Positions 30,441 to 41,500 of a stretch of DNA of 64,000 nt are shown in pieces. The DNA lies in contig WNNJ02001631.1 in assembly GCA_012934845.2 (NCBI GenBank), forward strand, positions 62,001-126,000. The letters are read 5' to 3'. The notes below the pieces were generated by a model that did no database searches, had not been told where the DNA came from, and saw nothing but the letters and a program-made list of their open reading frames with translations. Each line of letters begins with the position of its first letter. Position 1 is the first letter of the stretch. Both the position numbers and the translations under genes were made by a program. This stretch comes from Pomphorhynchus laevis. Lineage: Eukaryota; Acanthocephala; Palaeacanthocephala; Echinorhynchida; Pomphorhynchidae.

Positions 30441-32713
30441 AAAAATATAAATAATTATAAATAATAATTATATAATATTTTATACAATTTATATTTATAT
30501 CAAGTTAAAATTTAAAAATTAAATTTAAAATAAAAGTCAATTTTAATGAATTGACTTATAACATACGATGTATAAAAACAAGGATTAAAGGTCATTAGGA
30601 GGAACTTCTATGTTGTAACTTCTATGTTAAATAATTATAAATAAATTATTATTGTTATGTTCATTAACTTCTAAGAGTTAACTTCTTAAAAAGGACAAAA
30701 AAGGATATTGAAAAGGGCACTGTGTGTGTTGAAAGGTTGCAAAAATGAAGAAAACGTTTTTCAGAACATATCTATAAAACCATCATTAAAAAATAGATAA
30801 ATAATTAAAATAATAAATAATTATATAAGATTTTATACAATTTATATTTATATCAAGTTAAAATTTAAAAATTAAATTTAAAATAAAATTGAATTTTTAT
30901 GAGTTGCTTAATAAATAACATACGATGTATAAAAATAAGGATTTAAGGTCATCAGGAGGAACTTCTATGTTATAACTTCTATGATAAATAATTATAAATA
31001 AATGATTATTGTTATGTTCATTAATTTCTAATATTTAACTTCATAATGCTAAATCAATAAATTTAACATAATGCTAAATCAATAAATCAAAATTTAATAA
31101 TTAGATAATAATTAATTGTAAATCCTTGTTATATGATTTTATCAAGTTAAAATAAAAATTGAAATTAATTGATACTCATCAATTTTATGTAATTTAGTTA
31201 AAATGTTCAAATAAAAAACTGAAATTTAAAATAAAATTCATTTTCTGAATCGAGTAAATTCAAAGTCAATTAGGATTCGTGGTCATCAGGAGCAACTAGT
31301 ATATTATTATGTTTCGTTCCCTACTCATCTACCCAACATTGCAGCGAGCCAAATACGCGCTAATGACATATTTCCTCTGATAAAATTTGATTATTTAGTG
31401 TACCTAATGTACAGTAAACAAATCAGGTAACATAGTGTACGTATTTTATACGATATATAAATAAAAATAAAGATAAATAATAAATAATTATTTAAGAGTT
31501 TATACAATTTATTTTTATATTAAGTCAAAATTAAAATGTAAAATAAAAGTCAATTTTTATGAATTGATTAACAAATAACAGATGCTGTATCAAAATAAAG
31601 ATTAGATTTCGTAAAGAGGAACTGCTATATTATCAAGTTTCTGACAATATTCCTCAACCCAACATAGCAGCAGGATCCAAAATTTCATAAAGATAAATAA
31701 TAAATAATTGTATAAGATTTTATACAATTTATATTTATATCAAGTTAAAATTTAAAATTTAAAATAAAGGTCAATTTTTATGAATTGACTGATATATAAC
31801 AAACGATGTATAAGAATAAGGATTAGATGTTGTAAAGAGGAAGTGCTATATTATCAAGTTTCTGCTAATATTTCTCGACCCATATTAATATATTGATAAT
31901 ATATTAATTAAAAAAAATTAAAAAATAATAAATAATAATAAATAATTTAATAATTTTATATAAGATTTCATAACTTATATCAAGTTAAAATTTAAAATTG
32001 AAATTTAAAATATATTAAAGCAAGTCAGAGATTCTTGGATCTTTGATGCTTTTCTGAATTCAATAAAAAATGTTGTAAGATTATATATATTTATATCAAG
32101 CTAAATTTTAATTAAAATTTAAAATAAAGATCAAATATTACGAATTGACTAATAAATAACAGACTTTGTATAAGAATAAAGATTAGAGGTTATCAAGAGG
32201 TGCTGCTATGTTATCAAGTTTCTGCCCCTATTCCAATACCCATATTTTCTTTTGTTTTTGTTTACATTTCTTTGTAAAACTTTTAATTTATAATTTAATA
32301 GACTTGTAAATGGATGTATATCCACAATAGCCACTTTTATAAACCTGTATTTGTAAAAACTACCTATTAAGACTGATCACGCTGACGTTTACTCTCAATT
32401 GACACAGTGGAAAAGGCGGTTTCTAAATTTTTGCCAGCTAGAATAATTAACATTATTTGAACACAACTGAATATAAGATGTATAAATAAAAAATATAAAT
32501 AATTAAAATAATAAATAATTATATAAGATTTTATACAATTTATATTTATATCAAGTTAAAATTTAAAAATTAAATTTAAAATAAAATTGAATTTTTATGA
32601 GTTGATTAATAAATAACATACGATGTATAAAAATAAGGATTAAAGGTTATCAGGAGGAACTTTTACGCTTTAACTTCTATGTTAAATAATTATAATGTTA
32701 TAATTATAATGAA

Positions 32714-33055
32714 TGACTAAATGCATCAGTTAATTAATGACGCTGTATATTCCTAACATGTATAATGACGATGTTGTCAATGAACACTGGCTGCCGCTTA
32801 TAATAGATAGAGGAAATCACGTCTGTAGATATGTCATTAGCAGAAAATCAGCATGATATTGGCGAGCGTCCTTTCACTTCACATTTCTCCCTCTGACCAA
32901 CTAAGCTGGTTAAATTTAACAGATATTTTTCAATAAAATATATAAAAAAATTGGCACAATAATTTATACAATGTTGATTAGTAATTCTAATTTAAGAGCT
33001 TAAAAGAAAGCTAATTGATAAAATCACGTTACTGAATCTATTTTATACGATATTA
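32714..33055. repeat. Unknown 300-bp repeat X, copy 3
   Basis: Near-identical to copy 1 together with its flanks, so it belongs to the segmental duplication and is not an independent insertion. Confidence 0.6.
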
Positions 33056-33459
33056 AATAAAAAATATAAATAATTAAAATAATTATGTCTGCTCGATAAA
33101 TTCTAGTCAATTAATTTTTCATCAAAACTAGTATATTATTATGTTCATTAAAACAATTTTAAAACTTAAAAAATAAAGTTAAACATTTATAATTGAGGTT
33201 TTATAATTATAGAACTTTGATATTATTATAAATAATAATCCTATCATTATTTATAATAATATATATGAAATTATATATTGTAATATATAATATATATAAA
33301 TGTAATATATATAAAAGTCATATTATTTATACAAATTATATGAAATTTTAAATAAAAGTCAATTTATATGAATTGACTAATAAATAACATACGTTGTATC
33401 ATAATTAGGATTAGAGGTAATCAGGAGGAATTGCTGTGCTATCAAGTTTTAGATAACAT

Positions 33460-33739
33460 AGTAGTTTTCAGATATGGCTATTCTCTCCTTCGATATTATT
33501 ATATTATTATATCATAAAAATTATTAAATGATCAAATGCGTGAGTGAATATAATTATTTATAATTTATAATTATTTAATTATTATTTATCATTATTAATA
33601 AAAGATTCGATTACAATTAAAATTATATCCTTCTTAATTATTCTTTAATTATTATTTTATATAAGATTATATATGATTTATATCATGATATTTTATGTAC
33701 AGGATACGGCATGTTTATTGTGGTTATATATTTTTGCAA
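33460..33739. other. No gene seen
   Basis: A+T-rich spacer between PLE remnants. Confidence 0.4.
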
Positions 33740-34120
33740 TGTCTATTTTTATAGTAACCTAGTTTAAATTTAATACATCTAAATTTAACTGTGCACAAAA
33801 TTGGATTAGAAGATTCTGTAAATTAATGCACTTAGGTAAAATCAGATCAGCTATGCATATTTTGTCAAATCCAGAATCAAAGTCGAAGATATTTTCTCTA
33901 AAAGACAAGATAGAGGAAAATACCATTAAAGAAAAACATTATTTATTATCCATCCATAAAAATTTTCCGCTAATGATTTTAAATTTTTATTCTAATATTG
34001 TCAATGATACAATCGATGTGCTATTAAGAGTTTAAATTTATTCTTTATATTATTGTGTTGATTTTTATATTTTACTATTTTCCGCTTGATGTTATTTTTA
34101 TAGTACCCTAGTTTAAATTC
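33740..34120 (-). mobile_element. PLE scraps (RT C-terminus)
   Basis: Minus-oriented pieces of the RT end (TTTATAGTAACCTAGTTTAA, CCATCCATAAAAATTTTCCG) appear twice, separated by unrelated DNA near 33820-33930. Heavily decayed. Confidence 0.6.
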
Positions 34121-34127
34121 TATTGAA

Positions 34128-34201
34128 TTCTTCGTTGTAGCTGCTCCTCTCTCATGGAATCATCTGCCCATTCATATACGCCAATCAAATAATGTTTTGA
34201 A
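34128..34201 (+). mobile_element. LINE ORF2 C-terminal scrap
   Basis: The plus strand reads FVVAAPLSWNHLPIHIRQS, the conserved AP..WN.LP..IR block near the end of CR1/Jockey-group ORF2 proteins. It is inserted between PLE scraps and has no flanking LINE parts. Confidence 0.55.
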
Positions 34202-34415
34202 ATAATGTTTTAAACCAGTATTAATTTAGATAATCCTACAATATTTTTAAAGTGTGCTTTAATTACTTTAAGTATTGTATTCATATGGACAGAAAGTGTT
34301 TTTAATGTACATTTAAAAGCACTATTCATTATCGGATTCTACCATTATACTATTTTTCCATTATAGTGACTTCTAAACTCAAATCATTTATTTTAATCTA
34401 ATTGCTTTTATCTTT
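34202..34415 (-). mobile_element. Decayed PLE RT scrap
   Basis: Minus-oriented, older relative of the neighbouring copy: the segment encoding the GIKHYF to PLSVYMNK region is recognisable at the DNA level (TTTAAAGTGTGCTTTAATTA, GGACAGAAAGTG) but has many breaks. Confidence 0.65.
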
Positions 34416-34420
34416 ATATG

Positions 34421-35536
34421 TTAAGCTCTCATTTGGAACACATTTACTTGTCTAAATATAGATGTCCCTACTTTTAAATAATTTTGATTTATCAAAATAT
34501 TTAAGGATTCTATTAATTCAATTTTATCCATATATTTATATTTATTTGATGGTTTAATTTTTGTTAGATAGGCGTTATAATTATTATAACATATATATGT
34601 ATATCTTTTTCCGAATATAAGATTAATTAATTTTACTAACGCTTCTTTAATATCTACTAAACCTAGATTTGTATAAAGAGTACTAAAATCGTATGTATTT
34701 ATATTTTGAAAATTTATTCCTTTTGTCTGTTCTAAAAATTCTTTCGTAGAATTAATACTGAAATAGTGTTTTATACCAGTATTAATTTCGATTACCTTGC
34801 AATATTTTTTAAAGTGTGCTTTAATTACTTTAAGTATTTTATTCATATAGACAGAAAGTGGTTTTAATGTACATTTAAACGCACTACATATGAACCTACG
34901 TTTTATTGGATTTTTATGTAATTTTGGATTCCAATATAATATAGGTATAGTTTTATTATCTAATTCAACCTTTATACCCTTTTTATCCATTATAGAACAG
35001 TGACTTGTAATAATTGTTTCTAAACTCAACTCACTACGTTCATATGTTGGATTTACATTTAAATCATTAGAATTAACCTCTTTCATTAGTATATCATAAT
35101 AAAGATTTTTGCATATGAAGACAAAGTTATTACTAGCTTTATCAATAGTTGTTATTATATAGTTATCCTTTAATTTAGTAAGTTCTGTATACATATCTTT
35201 ATTAATTTTATCTTTCCTTTTATAATTGTTTGTTATTTTCATTTTATTTTTAATTTTATCAAATATATAATCTTTCCAAATGTTTATCTTAGATATATTC
35301 GAGCTTTCACTATTAATCAGCTTACTAAAGTAATCATTTAAGTTATTATATAACGAATTGTAAATTTTATTTTTGTCGTTGTTATTATTTAATCTATATT
35401 TATACCCTTTTGATAGCAGCTTTCTTAATTCACAATTTTCAATTAATTCTAGATTATGGGTACATATATGTTCATTTATTTTATCAAAACTAAGACTTTT
35501 ACAATTGCATTCTGTTTCCATTGCATACAATTGCAA
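34421..35536 (-). pseudogene. PLE protein, CxC region and RT N-terminal half
   Basis: 371 codons: CNCKSLSFDKINEHICTH, then LIENCELRKLLSKGYKYR, KITNNYKRKDKINKDMY, IDKASNNFVFICKNLYYD, TIPILYWNPKLHKNPIKRRF and NINTYDFSTLYTN. The pairing of a CxC motif with LRKLLSKGxKYR ahead of DKASNN is the hallmark of the Naiad-like PLE branch found in many invertebrates. There a GIY-YIG domain, when present, lies N-terminal rather than C-terminal. Confidence 0.88.
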
Positions 35537-35997
35537 TTACTTTTGCAATTGCATACAATTTCTATGATGTTTCTAATATTATCGTTACATATTGATTTTA
35601 ATTCTTTATTATAATTACAAATTTTTCGTCCTAATGGTGGTAGGAGTTTATACCTTATTTTAGGAATATATTTACTTAAATCTGACCCTATTATTTCTTT
35701 ACTTTTAGAATTATTTAAAAGTCCGGCTATATTTATATTATCTATACATTTATTAATGAAGTTTATGGTTAATGTATATTTTTTATTGTTATTATTAACA
35801 TTTATTGTACGATTATAGTATTTTGTATTACAATAACTGTCTATTATACAACTTGACCTATCATAGTCGTTAATTAATTTTTGATTTATTGAACATATGA
35901 TATCTTTAGAAAAACTTCTTATATTTACATAAAGATCTTTTAGCTTATTATCTCTTAAAAGTTGTTTTAATATTTCTACTTGTTCATTCATATACAT
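35476..35997 (-). pseudogene. PLE protein, N-terminal domain
   Basis: 173 codons beginning MYMNEQVEILKQLLRDNKLK and containing NKKYTLTINFINKCIDNIN, IRYKLLPPLGRKICNYNKEL and EIVCNCKSNCNC. The Y-T-L strand, the NY preceding a Cys-x-Cys and the helical start match the poorly characterised N-terminal domain of Naiad-like proteins. No GIY, YIG, Arg or Glu signature of the endonuclease is recognisable. The ATG at 35997 has in-frame A+T-rich DNA upstream without further similarity. Confidence 0.75.
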
Positions 35998-35999
35998 TT

Positions 36000-36633
36000 A
36001 TTGTCCTTGGATAAATAATTCTTTTTTTATAACTACATACACCTTTTATAAAATACACCTTATTACCAAAAAAGATAAGTTTAACCAAAAACGTCAATGT
36101 TTTGCATTAATTTTACATTAGTTAAATGTCAATGTTTTGAATTTTTTAACTTAAAAAATTGTAATTTTGAACAGACATTAAGTTTTAATTTAAGCCGAAA
36201 ACGTAAAACTTTTATTTTATTATTTTATATTTAAAATAATTTAAGAGTCTCAATGATGGACCCTAAGCAGCAGTTATATATAAACACTTTGAAACTGGAT
36301 TTTATAAGCCATTAAGAATTAAATGATATTTTTGAACGTTTCGGTTGTTTACCCTTTTACTGGAAGAATTCATTACAATTTTACGATAACAAAACTAAAT
36401 GCCAAATATGATAAAGTTCGTCAAGTTGTGAGGTACCGTGATACTGAGCTAAATACATACTACGAATAATCAAAATACAGTTTTCAATGTGTTATATATG
36501 TTTTGTTAACCCCAAGTCTATAAATTATATTACATATAATACGTTGGAAAAGTTGTGATTATATTAATTCGAAAAAACATATTCACGAAGTATGGTGGAT
36601 TAATATTGCTGGATTATTAAAGACTCAAGGAAA
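36000..36633. other. No gene seen; possible PLE leader
   Basis: Sequence upstream (minus sense) of the longest PLE copy. It is A+T-rich, without a structured module or the terminal string, so the expected upstream pseudo-LTR is not visible here. Confidence 0.4.
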
Positions 36634-37375
36634 AATCCTAATCCTTATTCTGATATATTGTCTATTGTTTATTTATCAATTCATAACAATTGACTTTTAT
36701 TGGTCAACTCAGTGGTGAGTTGACCATTGTTCTTTGCCTTTGATTTATATTTTGTTGCTGCTGTCTAAATTTGTTGCTTGTCATTTTCCTTGTCTTCGTT
36801 TGTTTGTTCGGTTATCTCCCGTTCTCGATATCCTTTGATGATCCAACATCGATAATGTAAGAAACAGGTCTCCGAGACTCTCTTCCGTCTTTTCGTCCAT
36901 TGTCCAATCCGTCAATTGTGTCATCAGAGTGATTTAATACAGTCTATGAAAAGACTATCTTTGCGGCTGAAACAAGCCGGTCAATTATTTAGCTGTTAAT
37001 CGACGAAGTCTAACATCCGTTGCCTGGGCCGCTCTACGAAGAGGCTAATTAGTAATAGGTGCCAGTTTAGTACTTACTCGACCGGCACCTAGCGGCCTTA
37101 CTTTTCAAGTCGCTATTGCAAAGCATTTACTAGACATTGATGACCTATCGGACCCTACTTGACCAACTTTATCTATACTGTTTGCAAAACGACGTTACTG
37201 TCAACACATTATTGATGTATTGACATCAATAATGCCGCCCCTTATTGATGATCTATAATCATTATTCTTCTACAACTTTTGTTATTTATTATTCAATTCA
37301 TAACAATTGACTTTTATTATAAATTTTAAATTTTAACTTCATAATTATTTATTATTAATAATTATATATTACTCA
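36634..37375 (+). mobile_element. PLE 3' tail pieces interrupted by a LINE 5' UTR
   Basis: 36634-36705 (CTAATCCTTATTCTGATATA ... AATTGACTTTTATTGG) and 37260-37375 (TTGTTATTTATTATTCAATT ... ACTCAGCTAATCAT) are plus-oriented PLE tail segments of the same part of the element. Between them lies unrelated, G+C-richer DNA (next entry). Confidence 0.6.
36712..37225 (-). mobile_element. Inverted 5' UTR of the 56-59 kb LINE family
   Basis: Read on the minus strand, 36935-36712 matches 55900-56127: GACGGAAGAGAGTCTCGG, the CCAACATCGATAATGTAAG region inverted, AACCGAACAAACAAACGAAG and AACAATGGTCAACTCACCAC. The copy ends where the LINE protein would begin, so no coding part is present. The rest of the block (36940-37225) may be more of the leader; it includes two inverted GGTGCC/GGCACC strings (37060-37090). 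Confidence 0.7.
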
Positions 37376-38402
37376 GCTAATCATCATTTATTTATTGGTC
37401 AATTGTGTGGCATTTCTTAGTCTTCGGTGTGGCCGATCTCATACGCGTACTTTGTTAAATGTTGAATCACCCAAAAGTTTAGATTATTAAATTATCAATA
37501 ACTTGCAGCGATCTATATAAAATTTATTTAATTTATGAGAGTTTATTTTCTAATTTTTAGAAAAATTCAATAAATTCCAAAATTCAAAAAATTGTATACT
37601 TTGCAGGTTAATTTATAACCGGCAATATTTTTAAAATATTAAACTATTTTTTGGTAAACTGCAAATTTAATCTTGTAGCTAACATATTTTATATAATTAT
37701 ATATAATTTTGCATTTTGTTCTTTTGTCACACGATGACAAAAGAACAATGATGAAATGTCTGGACTATTTCATCGATGGTGTTTCCTACATATTTTATCA
37801 AATATAATTTCGCATGTGTAGTGAAGATATCTTTGTATAGTGAAAATAATTATCAAATCTAACAAAATTACTTTATCATTTTATTGTAAAAAGACATGGA
37901 AATATTTAAAGTTCTCGTATAATAAAATTTTGCACACGTTTTAATAAAACTTGAAAAAGCAAAGAATTTATTGAATTTTTAAACGCTCCCAAGGTCAATA
38001 CTAAAAATAAATTGTTTAAATTGTTTTATCTAAAGAATAAGATCGATGCGAAGGCTGCCTGATAGCCTTAACAATATTTTCGTTTCTGTAAATAATAAAT
38101 ATTAAATCCACAATCTTCTTCCATTTCAAATATATATATTATTCTAGGAACGAGTTATATTATTATAGTTATAATAAAAAAACGAGTTATATATTATAGG
38201 AACGAGTTATATTATATATATTATTATAGGAACGAATTTCTTCTTCGTTCTTATAATAATATGTGTTTCTGTAAATGTTGACCCGAAGAAGTAAAATGCA
38301 AAATGTATGATATGAAATAAATGAATTATTCCAAAATGTTTGTCGATAATTATTTCAATAAATGATTACAAAATGTTATATTGTCAAATAAGATTTGACA
38401 GA
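37376..38402. other. Spacer downstream of the aminopeptidase gene
   Basis: A+T-rich. A small G+C-richer scrap at 37395-37460 (TTAGTCTTCGGTGTGGCC) may be retroelement debris. 37728-37760 holds a short hairpin (TTGTTCTTTTGTCACACGAT then GACAAAAGAACAA). The part next to 38403 should be the aminopeptidase 3' UTR; no clear polyadenylation signal was picked. Confidence 0.4.
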
Positions 38403-38546
38403 TTAAATCAGATTGTAGTGCTTTGCCAAAGATGTTAGCACAGCTGCTTGTGGATGATCCATAAATGACTTATGTTTTGACTCGATAGCAGATGCAATAT
38501 CCAGATGACAATAAGGCAGTGGTTTTGAAGATAAATCGTTACCATG
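38403..38546 (-). CDS. LAP: LAP last exon
   Basis: HGNDLSSKPLPYCHLDIASA ... HPQAAVLTSLAKHYNLI-stop. KPLPYxHLDIA follows GLDK in all relatives, and the phase agrees. The Thr-Gly of the usual PTGAP is replaced by His-Pro-Gln, so the extreme C-terminus is somewhat diverged. Confidence 0.93.
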   Translation of the reverse strand, partial: HGNDLSSKPLPYCHLDIASAIESKHKSFMDHPQAAVLTSLAKHYNLI

Positions 38547-41500
38547 CTAAACACAGAAAATAAATTACATCATAACATAATAATAAATTGAGACTACTCA
38601 TTAATGCCTGAATTAAGGGATAAGATCCAAAAATTAAATATTAATTTATTGCGTATTTTAGACTAATCAAATATATGATACTTACCTATACAGAAATCTA
38701 TTGTCGTTTGTAATTTTTAAACATTTTTATTAAACATAAGTATTTATTAAAAAGGATCAGTTTGTACAATTTGAATTATCCGTAAATGGGTACAGAATCA
38801 GTTTGTACAATTTGAATTATCCGTAAATAGGTACAAAATAAGTTTGTACAATTTGAATTGTCCGTAAATGGGTACAGAATCAGTTTGTACAATTTGAATT
38901 ATCCGTAAATGGGATTTGAATTATCCGTAAATGGGTACAAAATAAGTTTGTGCAATTTGAATTATCCGTAAATGGGATTTGAATTATCCGTAAATGGGTA
39001 CAGGATAAGTTTGTACAATTTGAATTATCCGTAAATGGGTACAAAATAAGTTTGTACAATTTGAATTATCCGTAAATGGGATTTGAATTATCAGTAAATG
39101 GGTACAGGATAAGTTTGTACAATTTGAATTATCCGTAAATGGGTACAAAATAATATTTATAATATTTACAATTCATAATATTTATAATCATACAAATTCT
39201 TTCAAAATATTAATATGTTAAAGAGTTTTGATTTTATTTCTCACAATATTTTAATGAATATTTTATATTCATTCAATATCTCAAATAAGCAGCTAGCTAA
39301 AAAAATATGTTTTGACAACAGTTTTAGCACTGCGTGAAATAATCTGAAATTTTGAATTATTATGATTTGTAACTTTACGAGAATTTAAAACAAATCAAAT
39401 CAGCTAACTGAGTCTACGTATTTAATATAATAAAATAAAAATAAAAATAAAAACAATATTTCAATTTTTTATTTTAACTTGAAGATGCTAACAGAAGTTA
39501 GCGAATTAAATCAGCTAACTGAGTCTACGTATTTAATATAATTATAAACTAAACAAAACATAATAATGCTAAATCAAAATTTAATAATTAAATAATAAAA
39601 TAAATAATTGTTTTTAGATTTTTTATAATTTAAATCAAGTTAAAAAATAAAAATAAAAATAAAAAATAAAAAATAAAATTTAAAATAAACGTCATTTTTA
39701 TGAATTGACTAATAAATAACAGACGTTGTATCAGAATAAGGATTAGAGGTCATCAGAAGGAACTGCTATGCTATCAGGTTTCGGCCCCTAACTCCTCTAC
39801 CCAACATAGCAGCAGGGCCAAATACATGCTAATGATGTATTTCCCTTTATTAAATTTGATTTTCTAGTATTATATTCTAATAGAAAGTATATTATTTATA
39901 AGATATTATTATTAATATTATATTATTAATATTATAATATATTATTTATTATTTATAAAATAAAAAAGCATAATAATGCTAAATCAAAAAGTAATTAGAG
40001 GTCATCAGAAGGAACTGCTATGCTAAAATCGCTAAGCTTGGTAATTAATTAATTTTAAATTTATTTTATACTGTATATAATGTTATAATATATTATTATA
40101 ATATTAAAATAATAATATTTATAAATATTTATAATATTTGTAAAGAAAAAGCTATAAACTATAATTTAAGCAGTTGAAATTAACGTAGCAAAGAATTCAA
40201 CATGTCAATTGTTTGAAGTGAATTAATATATGAAATGCATTTATTTTTATACCTTGTAATTTTGCTTAGGAATATATAAATTCTAATATTAAACGATCAT
40301 TCACGAATTTAATTAAATCTTTTACGTTAAAATTTCTCTGAAATTTTAGCTTTCATATTCCTCTTTTTCATCCGGACTTGGGACCGTACTCGGCGGATCA
40401 GCGACCTCTATGTGAGACATAAGCTGAAAATATTTCCTTATCTAATGATAAGTAATTATCATTAGAAATTCTAATATTAAACGATAATTCACGAATTTAA
40501 TTAAATCTTTTACGTTAAAATTTCTCTGGAATTTTCAATTTCAATCTAAAATTAAACTTTATTATGCCAAATGTTATTCATCAATACAAGATAATGATGC
40601 TCAAAGGGTAAATTACATTTACTAAGTGTATTCAAATTCAGACAAATGCTAATATTTGAAAAAATATTTTATTTTTTTTGTAAAAAAATAAATTTCAAAA
40701 TATAAAAGTAATATAAATATAAATATAAATTTCAAATAAAAAGTAAAATTTCATTGCTAGTAAAATTTTTGCTTAGTAAAAATTAAGTTATCAACGTGGA
40801 TGTCATTTTAATCCATTTTAATTCATATTTGTCATGAATTATTCATATGAAACAGATAGCTTTTACGTACTTTATCTAGTCCAGAAACGTAAATCAAGAA
40901 CGCAGCAGGAAATATGTGGCCTCGAGGTGTTCGACTCGAAGGAAGGTCATTACACTGCATAACATTTGCCCGATCTCCTTTGTATTTAACAAATTCATAA
41001 TCCTGTTTGAAATAAAATAAAAAGGAAATAAAATCTCGAAATATTTTACTTCTTTTCTGAGATACGAAATCTCAACCGGATCAGCCAATTTCGAGCCATT
41101 AAAATGTAAGCTTAAACCAATGCTAGCTTTAATTGCAGGTCCGTTTTCAATAGCAGCCTTAATAAATATCATGACTTAATAATTTAATATAAATCAAATT
41201 TAAAAAACCGCATATCCAGGTCCATATACATTGCCGACATGTCCAGTCAAAGTTGCAATTGTAAAAAGGGACGGATTTACACTAGATATCGCCTATATAT
41301 TTTATAAAGTTGTCTGTTTATAAATCAGAATTTAAAGCACCTTCTCTTTTGCATAACACAATACATCCGCCATAGCCATTCGACCCTCAGCATCAGTATT
41401 TCCGATACATACTTTTACGCCACTTCTTGCCGTAATGATTTCATCACATACGTAAGCAGCTGCAGCATGAATCAGAATTTAAAAAGCGAATTTCAAATAA

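Larger units (their letters stand above)
30085..33450 (-). repeat. Second array of truncated PLE 3' tails
   Basis: Minus-oriented tails with module remnants near 30590, 30950, 31283-31380 (almost complete), 31610, 31845, 32190, 32650 and 33415, each with the TTATGAATTGACT-type hairpin and a changed terminus. Repeat X occurs at both ends (30090-30440 and 32714-33055). The blocks 30835-31302 and 32536-33055 are near-identical to 21800-22257 and 21230-21757. No RT remains. Confidence 0.75.
34416..35999 (-). mobile_element. PLE copy with the longest N-terminal region
   Basis: Read on the minus strand from 35997: about 170 N-terminal residues of a region not seen in other copies, a Cys-rich segment, and the RT up to the start of the palm (GTSIFRQV), where the copy is cut. 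It shows that the protein extends some 300 residues upstream of the PLE RT core and that no GIY-YIG signature is visible in that part. It is broken, with about one break plus the 3' cut. Confidence 0.88.

Noticed and set aside
33826-34035. 69-codon plus-strand frame
   Set aside because: Antisense to PLE scraps and mixed with unrelated A+T-rich DNA.
40346-40423. A 26-codon open stretch with acceptor (TTTTCAG) and stop, in phase with the LAP exon ending at 40871, first taken as the last LAP exon
   Set aside because: Its peptide (LMSHIEVADPPSTVPSPDEK) does not match the family C-terminus, whereas 38403-38546 gives KPLPYCHLDIA in the right phase. It could be a rare alternative exon, but nothing supports that.
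40894-41172. Long minus frame read as an independent 92-residue protein
   Set aside because: It is an in-frame run through the LAP exon at 41050-41157 and into the following intron; the LAP splice sites explain it.
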